Source: CAYMST01 sp964393115 (GTDB lineage: Bacteria > Bacteroidota > Bacteroidia > Cytophagales > Cyclobacteriaceae). Taken from it: a DNA stretch of 6,014 nucleotides. The notes beneath the pieces were generated by a model. It was not told the DNA's origin. It worked only from the letters and a program-made list of their open reading frames with translations, and did not search any database. A program made the position numbers and the translations under genes. Location: the NCBI GenBank assembly GCA_964393115.1, contig CAYMST010000287.1:1-6014 (forward strand), read 5' to 3'. This document shows positions 1 through 6,014 of this stretch, one piece after another (the stretch's first letter is position 1; every line of letters begins with the position of its first letter).

Positions 1-429
1 GTTGCTTTTGTGACCGTCGTATTTCACAACTTAGCACTAGCCGTACTGATAGGGGTAATACTAGCCGCATTAGAGTTTGCCTGGGATAATGCTCTTCGCA
101 TTAGAGCTCGCAAACGTACTGATGAGAACGGCATAAAGCACTATGATATCTATGGACCATTGTTTTTTGGTTCTACGGCAGTGTTTGCTGAAAAGTTTGA
201 TATCAAAGAAGACCCCTCGAAGATCGTAATTGACTTTGAAGAAAGCCGCGTTGTCGATCAAAGTGGTATCGAAGCCATCAAAAAGCTAAATGATAAGTAT
301 CGCGCTGCTGGTAAAGCGGTTTCGTTCGTGAATTTATCGCAAGACTGTAAAGAGCTTTTAGCAACAGCTAAGCTTGATGTCACCATCGACCCTGACAAGC
401 CGAAATTTGGCGTGGCATACGATTATTAG
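1..429 (+). CDS. SulP-family anion transporter, C-terminal part (last TM helix + STAS domain), 5' truncated
   Basis: The frame is open from base 1 (V-A-F-V-T-V...) to a TAG at 427-429, so the gene begins outside the window; the GTG at 10 is an internal codon, not the start. Visible residues about 4-28 are hydrophobic and end in FAWDNALRIRARK, which fits the last membrane helix and the basic cytoplasmic exit of bacterial SulP carriers. Residues about 46-140 form a STAS domain. It starts at HYDIYGPLFFGS, continues through a hydrophobic strand (IVIDF) and the conserved loop VVDQSGIEAI, and ends with CKELLATAKLDVTI. SulP proteins move sulfate, bicarbonate or related anions across the inner membrane, and the STAS domain modulates this. 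Substrate cannot be decided because the transport core is missing. The family call is firm. The gene converges on the efflux operon and has no evident functional link to it. Confidence 0.9.
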   Translation, partial: VAFVTVVFHNLALAVLIGVILAALEFAWDNALRIRARKRTDENGIKHYDIYGPLFFGSTAVFAEKFDIKEDPSKIVIDFEESRVVDQSGIEAIKKLNDKYRAAGKAVSFVNLSQDCKELLATAKLDVTIDPDKPKFGVAYDY

Positions 430-438
430 CAAAAGATA

Positions 439-476
439 AAGACTAGTGGAGTAGCTAGACTCACTCCACTAGTCTT
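439..476 (-). terminator. Perfect 14-bp inverted repeat between convergent genes; probable terminator of the efflux operon
   Basis: The arms at 439-452 (AAGACTAGTGGAGT) and 463-476 (ACTCCACTAGTCTT) are exact reverse complements, separated by a 10-nt loop. Read on the minus strand, the hairpin is followed by TATCTTTT, an interrupted U-rich tail, so it looks like an intrinsic terminator for the operon ending with the TolC-like gene. Read on the plus strand the stem is followed by CCACTTAG with no T-run, so termination of the sulP-like transcript here would be weaker or factor-assisted. The first arm in the minus direction is part of the TolC-like coding sequence (final residues R-L-V-E) and the TGA begins at the last base of that arm. 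The hairpin is seen directly; its function is inferred. Confidence 0.75.
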
Positions 477-1783
477 CCACTTAGTCTTAGCAACTCCACT
501 TCCGCTCGCTTTAAATCTATCCGGGCTTCATTTATTCTGTTCTTAAAGTTAACGAGGTTCAATTGTGCCTGCCGCAATTCAATATTCGTAATAATTCCCA
601 GGTCATAAGATCTTTTTGAGTTCTCATAATTTTTGATAATCCTAGGAAGTATATCTTCTGTGGCTAGCAATAGCTTTTGACTAATTTGGTAATTCTCTAA
701 GGCTACCTGAAAGTCTTTGCTCACGAGGTTAATAGCCTCTTGTTTTTGAAGTTGACGATTTTCCACTTCCAATCGTCCTCTTTGCACTCGATTATTTCTT
801 TTTCCACCGTCAAATACGTTGAATGATAATCCTATAGTACCACTTGGACCAAACCCTTCACGAAACTGGTTAAAAGCATTACCATTATTTGAGTTTCTGG
901 ACCAACCTAATCCTCCTCTAAAAAATATTTGGGGGTGGCGCGCTGCCTGAAACGTTTTATAATCCAAAAGTGTCAGCTGTTCATTTGCATTTGCTCTGGA
1001 AACCAAGGTGTTCTTCAGCAAAAAATCAGCTCTTAAATCCACCTCTTTCAGATTACTCATAAGCTCAAGGTCAGACGCTAATCTGATATCATCAGCGTAC
1101 GCTTGGCGTCCCATGAGATAAAGTAGGTTTTTAACAGCACTTATTCTGGCTTGTTGTGTTTGAATGATAGTAATGCTATCCTCCGCGAGACTTACTTCAG
1201 CATTTAAGGCATCTAACTCTGTTGCTGAGCCTGCTTTTACCCTTCTTCGTATTTGATCAAGTCGTTCTCTTGAATAAATGAATGATTCGCGAGCTACTTT
1301 GATCCGTTGATCAGCAGAAAGTGCATCTAGATAGGTTACGATTACAGAGGATACCGCGCCTTCTATTTCGCGTCTTCTTTCAATGTCTGTAAGAATTACC
1401 CTGTTTTTTAAAGCGTCATATCTGTAAAACATGGCCAGGCCATCGTAGAATGTATAGTTAAGCCCAACGGATGCAGAGGTATTCCTGTCCTTTGAGGTAA
1501 AGGTCACTTCAGTGCCATCAAATTGTTTTGATCGCGTATCGTTTAAACTTCTGCGATGACTCACATCCAAGTTTACAGATGGAAGCATGCCAGCATTACC
1601 CATGGTGACTTCCTTTTCCACGGTTTCGAGATTCTTTGAAGCGATTTTGACACTATAGTTCTTACGAATAGCTTCTTGTACTGCCTGCTCTAAAGAAACT
1701 GTTTCGAGGCCTTGCGCTAAAACCGAATGGAATGAAAAGAAGGCTGTAAGGACCAATGAAACGGCCATTAATTTAGCATTCAT
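461..1783 (-). CDS. TolC-family outer membrane efflux channel protein
   Basis: This 440-residue protein is the outer membrane duct of the tripartite exporter encoded upstream. Residues 1-23 are a Sec signal peptide (hydrophobic core MAVSLVLTAFFSF, likely cleavage after VLA-23 before Q24); there is no lipobox cysteine, unlike many OprM-type lipoproteins. The mature part shows the internal duplication of the family. Each half has a long charged, heptad-like helical hairpin (about 125-225 and 335-435) and an outer-membrane beta segment: GLNYTFYDGL at 108-117 and GLSFNVFDGGKRNNR at 318-332. Parallel turn motifs AGSATELDALNAE (184-196) and LGIITNIELRQAQLNL (395-410) mark equivalent points in the two repeats. 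Length is typical for Bacteroidota members. The start is the ATG at 1783; it lies 11 nt after the adaptor stop with only AT-rich sequence (TTTAATTTT) and no Shine-Dalgarno match. It is the last gene of the operon. Family assignment is secure; the exported substrate is unknown. Confidence 0.93.
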   Translation of the reverse strand: MNAKLMAVSLVLTAFFSFHSVLAQGLETVSLEQAVQEAIRKNYSVKIASKNLETVEKEVTMGNAGMLPSVNLDVSHRRSLNDTRSKQFDGTEVTFTSKDRNTSASVGLNYTFYDGLAMFYRYDALKNRVILTDIERRREIEGAVSSVIVTYLDALSADQRIKVARESFIYSRERLDQIRRRVKAGSATELDALNAEVSLAEDSITIIQTQQARISAVKNLLYLMGRQAYADDIRLASDLELMSNLKEVDLRADFLLKNTLVSRANANEQLTLLDYKTFQAARHPQIFFRGGLGWSRNSNNGNAFNQFREGFGPSGTIGLSFNVFDGGKRNNRVQRGRLEVENRQLQKQEAINLVSKDFQVALENYQISQKLLLATEDILPRIIKNYENSKRSYDLGIITNIELRQAQLNLVNFKNRINEARIDLKRAEVELLRLSGRLVE

Positions 1784-1794
1784 AAAATTAAAGG

Positions 1795-2892
1795 TTAAAA
1801 TTTCTTCTTTAGCTGTGGCACCTGTTTCTTGAGGGTAACGCTTTCATCAATTCCATTCTCTATATGAATGTGAATTCCATCCGAAAGACCAGTTTTTACT
1901 TCTACTTTCTCAAAAACATCCTTTGATTTTTCAATCTCAACAAAGATCTTATCTCCTTCAAAGAGCAATTCGCGTTCATTAATAGAAAGTACATTGGGCT
2001 TTTGACTTAAAAGTATATCCGCATTTGCACTATATCCCGCTCGTAGAAAAACCCCTTCTACTAATTCTATGGCAGCTTTAACTTCAAAGTTTACTGCACC
2101 TTCTTCTTCGACACCTTTTGGAGATATATACTCCAGTACGGCATCAAACTTCTGATCTTCCAAGGCTGCTACCTGAATCGACAGCTTCATTCCTTCCTTT
2201 ATTTTGCCAACTTCAGACTCATCTATACTTCCCTCAAAGACCATTTCTTTCATATTGGCCACAAAGGCAATAGTCGTTCCCGCATTGAAGTTATTGGTTT
2301 CCGTGACGAAGTTTCCTTCCTCCACCGGCACATCCAGAATCAAACCCGCAGCCGTTGCCTTCACCAAGTTGGTCGAGTTCGAGGCATTCTTCGTTGCTCC
2401 TTCTTTAATTAGTTGCAAGTTGTTCTCCGCAGCCTCTACTTCTTGCTGAGTTAGTTTGAAATCTAACTGAAACCGGTTGTAGTCAAAGTTGGTAATCACC
2501 TTTTGGTCATAGAGCTGTTTTTGCCGATCCAGTTCTTGCTTTGCATTATTAAAATTAATCTTAGCTTGCTTCAGACGGGCCTGCGCATTGTTGAGACTCA
2601 CCACATTGGGGATAATTCTAATTTTCGCTATTAGATCCCCACTGGCTACTTCCTGGCCTGGCTCCACAAACACCTTGTCCACTACGCCACTTACATTCGC
2701 TTTCAGTTCGATTTCTTTTCTTGGGACAATGGTTCCAGTGGCGACAGTTTTTAAAATAATATCCCGCTTCTTAGGCTTGACTGTTTCATATACTTCCACA
2801 GGTTTTTGTGATTTAGAATAGAAAAAATAGCCCAGGTAGATGCCAGATGCTAACAGAAATAGTAAGAGCAGAATGCCAATTAGTTTTTTCAT
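1795..2892 (-). CDS. HlyD/MacA-type periplasmic adaptor (membrane fusion protein)
   Basis: This 365-residue adaptor should bridge the inner-membrane ABC permeases and the TolC-like channel. The N-terminus has a single membrane anchor (about 4-25, LIGILLLLFLLASGIYLGYFF) and no lipobox. Domains in order are: first half of the lipoyl (biotinyl-like) domain about 62-92 (ANVSGVVDKVFVEPGQEVASGDLIAKI); an alpha-helical coiled-coil hairpin about 97-165, rich in Q/N/K/E and leading to the TolC-contacting tip; second lipoyl half about 177-212 (ATAAGLILDVPVEEGNFV); a beta-barrel domain about 214-292 (MVFEGSIDESEVGKIKEGM); and a membrane-proximal domain about 298-360. This is the MacA layout and length. 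The ATG at 2892 is the only start that gives the usual short N-terminal anchor. It has no Shine-Dalgarno and is preceded by an 80-nt gap after the permease stop. The gene is followed after 11 nt by the TolC-like gene. RND-system adaptors share this fold; the adjacent ABC genes favour an ABC exporter. Confidence 0.93.
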   Translation of the reverse strand: MKKLIGILLLLFLLASGIYLGYFFYSKSQKPVEVYETVKPKKRDIILKTVATGTIVPRKEIELKANVSGVVDKVFVEPGQEVASGDLIAKIRIIPNVVSLNNAQARLKQAKINFNNAKQELDRQKQLYDQKVITNFDYNRFQLDFKLTQQEVEAAENNLQLIKEGATKNASNSTNLVKATAAGLILDVPVEEGNFVTETNNFNAGTTIAFVANMKEMVFEGSIDESEVGKIKEGMKLSIQVAALEDQKFDAVLEYISPKGVEEEGAVNFEVKAAIELVEGVFLRAGYSANADILLSQKPNVLSINERELLFEGDKIFVEIEKSKDVFEKVEVKTGLSDGIHIHIENGIDESVTLKKQVPQLKKKF

Positions 2893-2972
2893 TGATTTAT
2901 TATATTAAGCGACAATAGCCTCGTATGAGAACCATAATTCGATTTCATCATACCTACCGTCAATATTCTTAT

Positions 2973-4235
2973 TTATTCTTTTCGCAATGCCTCAATTGGA
3001 TTTATTCGTGTTGCCTTAATCGCAGGCATTATGCCCGCCAGAACACCAGCAATAAGTAGTGAAAAAAGCCAGACCAGGGCAGTTTTTGGTTCAATATTTG
3101 GGTTTTTGAACATTCCGGTTTCAGCTCCACTTACCTCTAACCCAACCCTTAGTAGTTCGATAATTCCCAATCCAAAAAACAATCCTAAATAACCTGCTAT
3201 AGCTGTTATAAAAATTGACTCTTGCATAATTAGTCCTATGATAGCGCTTGGTGTGGCACCAATTGATTTTCGAATGCCAATCTCTTTGGTTCGCTCACGA
3301 ACAACGATTAAAAGGATGTTTGAAATACCAATGATACCTGCCATCAAAGTACCAAGTCCTACAAAAAGTACCAATGCCGAAATACCATTGAATAGGTTGT
3401 CAATTTTGGAAACTTCCTTTTGAAAGTTCCATCCTCCTACCGCTTTTTGATCCTCTGGGTGAATTTGATGTCTTTCTCTCAATACTCTCTTTATGCCATC
3501 CTCTACACTTTGTACAGAGACGCCTTTCCGCGCGGTATAAGAAATTCTATTGAGTTTATCCCCGCGATTCATGACGACCCTAAATGTAGAGGCCGGGATA
3601 ATCATCCTTTTCTCCTGATCCTTGGCTCGCTCATCCTCTCTCAATGACTCATAAATACCAACTACCTTAAAATTGGAGCCTCTGAACTTAACATATTTAC
3701 CAATTGGGTCCACTCCAGAACTGAAAAGAAGTTTTTGTGCTTCCTTTCCTATCACAGCAACTTTACGCCATTGATCAAAATCATGTTTATTGATAAATCG
3801 ACCTCTATTAACGTTTACAGATTCTATGAATAGGTAGTCAGGATACTCACCTTGCACTTTAATGGCCGCGGAATTATCTCGAAAGACGACAGCGTTCTTT
3901 CCACCTACCGACCAGTTTTCATAGCGACCAACAATTAATTCTATGCCGTCGACCTGCTCCCTAAGGATATCCACATCTTTAATATCGAAGGCAAACTTCC
4001 TTCTAGCTTTAAACCCGTTATAAGGTTTAGTAGTGCGACTAGTCCAAATAAAGCCTGCATTGGTTGACCATCCCTTGAAGCCATTCATGACACCTTCTTT
4101 TAACCCATTTCCTGTTCCTGTTAAAATAAGAATCATGAAAATACCCCAAAAGATACCGAACATGGTAAGTGCGGTGCGTAGCTTATTCTTTCGAATCGTG
4201 CTGAATATTTCCTGCCACTTATCGTAGTCAAACAT
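2973..4235 (-). CDS. MacB-type ABC transporter permease, second of two paralogues
   Basis: This is a 420-residue inner-membrane subunit of a MacB/FtsX-like ABC exporter without its own ATPase domain. A short cytoplasmic N-terminus (WQEIFSTIRKNKLRTALTM) leads to TM1 at about 21-42. A large periplasmic domain (MacB_PCD type) follows at about 43-280. The FtsX-type core then has TM2 about 285-311 (FVGLGTLMAGIIGISNILLIV), the cytoplasmic coupling segment RERTKEIGIRKSIGATPSAI at 313-332 that should contact the ATPase, TM3 about 336-362 and TM4 about 386-406, ending in the family-typical INPIEALRKE. It aligns along its length with the permease encoded upstream and shares NAG..WT..T..PY.G.KA (59-77) and ERHQ...ED (254-262). 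The two proteins are diverged, so this is an old duplication. The start at 4235 is supported by a ribosome site, AGAGAGGT, 7 nt upstream. It presumably pairs with the upstream permease; a homodimer cannot be excluded. Confidence 0.93.
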   Translation of the reverse strand: MFDYDKWQEIFSTIRKNKLRTALTMFGIFWGIFMILILTGTGNGLKEGVMNGFKGWSTNAGFIWTSRTTKPYNGFKARRKFAFDIKDVDILREQVDGIELIVGRYENWSVGGKNAVVFRDNSAAIKVQGEYPDYLFIESVNVNRGRFINKHDFDQWRKVAVIGKEAQKLLFSSGVDPIGKYVKFRGSNFKVVGIYESLREDERAKDQEKRMIIPASTFRVVMNRGDKLNRISYTARKGVSVQSVEDGIKRVLRERHQIHPEDQKAVGGWNFQKEVSKIDNLFNGISALVLFVGLGTLMAGIIGISNILLIVVRERTKEIGIRKSIGATPSAIIGLIMQESIFITAIAGYLGLFFGLGIIELLRVGLEVSGAETGMFKNPNIEPKTALVWLFSLLIAGVLAGIMPAIKATRINPIEALRKE

Positions 4236-4242
4236 ATCTATT

Positions 4243-4250
4243 ACCTCTCT
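4243..4250 (-). promoter_or_regulatory. Shine-Dalgarno-like ribosome binding site of the second permease
   Basis: On the minus strand AGAGAGGT lies 7 nt before the ATG at 4235. GAGGT is complementary to the usual anti-Shine-Dalgarno end of 16S rRNA. It is the only clear match among the internal starts of this operon (the permease at 5570, the adaptor and the TolC-like gene have none), so it supports the start chosen here and suggests independent initiation after the 99-nt gap. Confidence 0.55.
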
Positions 4251-4334
4251 GAATAGTTAATTGTACACAATGGTGAAATATGGTGGATCTGTGGAATTCT
4301 TAAAAATCCTCTGATTGGCATGTTTTGGTTATCA

Positions 4335-5570
4335 CTATTCATCTCTAAGTGCTTCAATTGGGTTAACCTTAGCTGCTTTTTTAGCCGGAAAATATCCTGC
4401 GAGTAATCCTGAAATGATAATGAGCACAAGTGCTCCAAAAGTTGTTGTAAAATCTACTTGAGGATCCTTAAAAAATGTGCCGGTTCCTCCCGCACTATTC
4501 AACAGCTCTGTGACTAACTCGAGGATTGAAAACCCAGCAAGCAGACCGATATAACCCGAAATAAAGGTGATGGTAACCGATTCCATTAAGAACAATCTTA
4601 TAATAGAGTTGGAGGTTCCTCCTAATGCCTTGCGTAGTCCAATCTCTCGCGTACGCTCTTTGGCCACAATCATCATGATATTACTAATCCCAACGATACC
4701 GGCAATGATAGTACCGATTCCCACGAACCAAAGAAATAATCGTACTCCCGATAGTGTATCAATAATCTGCTTGAAATGCTTGAACTTATTCCACGAGCCA
4801 ATAGCGGCTTTATCTTCCAGAGACACTTGATGTCGTTCTGCAATTAGCTTTTTTGCACTCAATAGAACTTCCTCACTATTGGAAACATCATTAGAGGTGA
4901 ACGTAATGGTGATATTGTTTAAATGAGGTCTATTTTTATTAAGCTGCTGTGCTACCGTGACGGGTATATAGATTCTGTTTAACTCATTTTCACCTCCTGG
5001 ATCTTCAAAAACCCCAATTACCCTAAAAAAGACTTTATTGATCTGAATTAATTCCCCAATTGAACGGTCTTCCCCGAAAAGATCTTCTTCAATTTTAGTG
5101 CTAATTAGGCATACTTTACGGGTCTTTGAAACATCCTGAGGATTTATAAAACGTCCCTCTAGTACTTCGACGGCTTCAATTTTATCAAAGTCTTTATGTA
5201 CTCCCCAGACATTGTATGTGAAAATTTTGCCTTTGTACTTTGTAGTTGCTCCTCCCCAAACGTTATACCTTCCAGATATAAACTCTATACCATCCATACC
5301 ATTTTTAATGGCTTTATAGTCCTCATTATTCAGATGTATTCGAGTGCCTGCTTTCGTCCCTTTGTAAGGTATTGAAGTTTGTCTTGTCCATACACCGCCG
5401 GCATTAACGGCGTCACTTGAAAATTCATGCTTGACACCATTGACCAGTCCACTTCCCGCACCAAGCAAGATCACAAGCATGAAAACTCCCCAAGCCACCG
5501 AAAAGCCGGTTAGAAAAGTCCTCAGCTTGTTTTGCTTAATAGTGTACCATATTTCTTGCCAGCTTTCCAT
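4335..5570 (-). CDS. MacB-type ABC transporter permease, first of two paralogues
   Basis: This 411-residue permease follows the ATPase gene directly. A cytoplasmic N-terminus (SWQEIWYTIKQNKLRTFLTGF) precedes TM1 at about 20-41. A MacB_PCD-type periplasmic domain spans about 42-270, and the FtsX-type core comes last: TM2 about 277-302 (WFVGIGTIIAGIVGISNIMMIV), coupling segment KERTREIGLRKALGGTSNSI at 304-323, TM3 about 328-352, TM4 about 376-395, and a C-terminus VNPIEALRDE. These features place it in the lipoprotein-release/macrolide-export class of ABC exporters (type VII fold), which act mechanically on substrates in the periplasm rather than moving them through the membrane. Its ATG shares its A with the TAA of the ATPase gene (TAATG at 5572-5568) and no Shine-Dalgarno is visible, so translation is probably coupled to the ATPase. 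It probably forms a heterodimer with the paralogue encoded downstream. Substrate is unknown. Confidence 0.93.
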   Translation of the reverse strand: MESWQEIWYTIKQNKLRTFLTGFSVAWGVFMLVILLGAGSGLVNGVKHEFSSDAVNAGGVWTRQTSIPYKGTKAGTRIHLNNEDYKAIKNGMDGIEFISGRYNVWGGATTKYKGKIFTYNVWGVHKDFDKIEAVEVLEGRFINPQDVSKTRKVCLISTKIEEDLFGEDRSIGELIQINKVFFRVIGVFEDPGGENELNRIYIPVTVAQQLNKNRPHLNNITITFTSNDVSNSEEVLLSAKKLIAERHQVSLEDKAAIGSWNKFKHFKQIIDTLSGVRLFLWFVGIGTIIAGIVGISNIMMIVAKERTREIGLRKALGGTSNSIIRLFLMESVTITFISGYIGLLAGFSILELVTELLNSAGGTGTFFKDPQVDFTTTFGALVLIIISGLLAGYFPAKKAAKVNPIEALRDE

Positions 5571-6014
5571 TAACCCAGTTCTATTGAATCACTCATAATG
5601 GAACCATCTCTCAATTGAATCACACGGTCAGTTTCTTGGGAAATCTCCTTTTCGTGCGTCACAATAATTACTGTCTTTCCTTCCCCGTGCATCTCTTTGA
5701 ACAATGTCATGACCTCTTCCGAGGTTTGGGTGTCCAGCGCCCCTGTAGGCTCATCCGCCAAAATCACTTTAGGGTTGGTGATTAATGCTCGCGCAATAGC
5801 TACTCGTTGTTTTTGACCACCGGATAGTTCACTAGGCATATGGTGTGCTCTATTTTCAAGCCCCACACGTTCTAAAAACTCCATGGCAATCTTATTTCGT
5901 TTTTTACGAGACACCTTCTGGTAATAAAGCGGTAAGGCTACATTTTCCTGCGCATTTTTAAAGCTCATGAGGTTAAATGATTGAAAGACAAAGCCAATCA
6001 TTCTATTCCTAAAG
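5570..6014 (-). CDS. ABC transporter ATP-binding protein (MacB/LolD-type), N-terminal part missing
   Basis: The frame is open through the right edge (first visible residues F-R-N-R-M-I-G-F-V-F-Q), so the ATG at 6001 is an internal methionine and the true start, with Walker A, lies beyond the window. About 147 residues of an expected 220-250 are seen. Motifs, numbered from the first full visible codon, are: Q-loop FVFQSFNL with Gln at 11; ABC signature LSGGQKQR at 63-70; Walker B VILADEP at 83-89 with the catalytic Glu at 88, followed by the D-loop TGALD; and the H-loop VTHE with His at 120. All visible catalytic elements are intact. FVFQSFNLMSF and ADEPTGALDTQTSEEVM are typical of the MacB/LolD/FtsE subgroup, which works with four-helix permeases such as the two encoded next. 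It is a stand-alone ATPase gene, unlike fused E. coli MacB: the frame stops 55-60 residues after Walker B and the permease starts separately. The operon promoter must lie upstream, outside the window. Confidence 0.95.
   Translation of the reverse strand, partial: FRNRMIGFVFQSFNLMSFKNAQENVALPLYYQKVSRKKRNKIAMEFLERVGLENRAHHMPSELSGGQKQRVAIARALITNPKVILADEPTGALDTQTSEEVMTLFKEMHGEGKTVIIVTHEKEISQETDRVIQLRDGSIMSDSIELG

Noticed and set aside
70..261. Minus-strand open frame of 63 codons inside the sulP-like gene
   Set aside because: It lies opposite the conserved membrane helix and STAS domain; the plus-strand reading explains the sequence fully.
2204..2449. Plus-strand open frame of 81 codons inside the adaptor gene
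   Set aside because: It is antisense to a clear HlyD/MacA-type coding region, has a low-complexity composition rich in S/V/P/A, and no recognisable domain or start signal. The same applies to the plus-strand frames at 2588-2821, 3238-3423, 3420-3647, 4033-4227 and 4567-4830.
2893..2972. Internal promoter in the 80-nt gap before the adaptor gene
   Set aside because: An ATTGAC-like stretch is present on the minus strand, but no TAnnTTTG-type -7 element follows at a suitable distance, so a promoter cannot be supported.
4260..4271. Near-palindrome ATTGT-AC-ACAAT in the gap between the permeases, considered as an operator
   Set aside because: The arms are only 5 bp and AT-rich, it is a single copy, and no promoter resembling the Bacteroidota TTTG / TAnnTTTG pair could be placed around it.
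4241..4438. Minus-strand 65-codon frame spanning the end of the first permease gene and the gap
   Set aside because: Its first half overlaps the first permease's conserved C-terminus in another frame and is therefore a shadow; only the gap part (from the ATG at 4321) is kept, as a low-interest finding.
1..6014. Mobile element, CRISPR array, tRNA or other structured RNA, or a new defence system
   Set aside because: No terminal inverted repeats, transposase or integrase motifs, regularly spaced repeats or tRNA-like folds were seen; apart from two short gaps the window is filled by transporter genes of known families.

Overview
This window reads as a piece of a Bacteroidota chromosome, most like the Cytophagia/Flavobacteriia side of the phylum. 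The inference rests on moderately AT-rich DNA (about 40% G+C by eye), AT-rich start regions mostly without a Shine-Dalgarno sequence, the style of the proteins, and an efflux operon built as separate ATPase, permease, permease, adaptor and TolC genes. No rRNA or other marker gene is present, so this placement is moderate-confidence only.

Layout. Positions 1-429 (+) hold the 3' end of a SulP-family anion transporter gene: its last membrane helix and a cytoplasmic STAS domain. Everything from about 461 to the right edge is on the minus strand and forms one operon, read from right to left. It comprises the 3' two thirds of a MacB/LolD-type ABC ATPase gene (5570-6014, start outside the window), a MacB-type permease (4335-5570, sharing one base with the ATPase stop), a second paralogous MacB-type permease (2973-4235), a periplasmic adaptor of the HlyD/MacA type (1795-2892), and a TolC-family outer membrane factor (461-1783). 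The operon and the sulP-like gene converge. A perfect 14-bp inverted repeat (439-476) lies between them, includes the end of the tolC-like coding sequence, and is the likely terminator.

How it works together. The genes encode all parts of a MacAB-TolC-type tripartite exporter. The cytoplasmic ATPase probably drives a pair of four-helix permeases with large periplasmic domains. The adaptor links these to the TolC-like outer membrane channel. Canonical E. coli MacB is a single ATPase-permease fusion that homodimerises. Here the ATPase is separate and there are two diverged permeases, so a heterodimeric permease core is likely. The substrate cannot be read from the sequence.

No mobile element, CRISPR array, tRNA/rRNA or phage gene was seen. 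The only non-coding gaps over 50 bases are 2893-2972 (80 nt) and 4236-4334 (99 nt). Both lie inside the operon, and each contains a tiny open frame ending at or just before the next start codon. The window is largely ordinary. The points worth a second look are the split, two-permease MacB architecture, the terminator that overlaps the tolC stop codon, and the two short intergenic frames.
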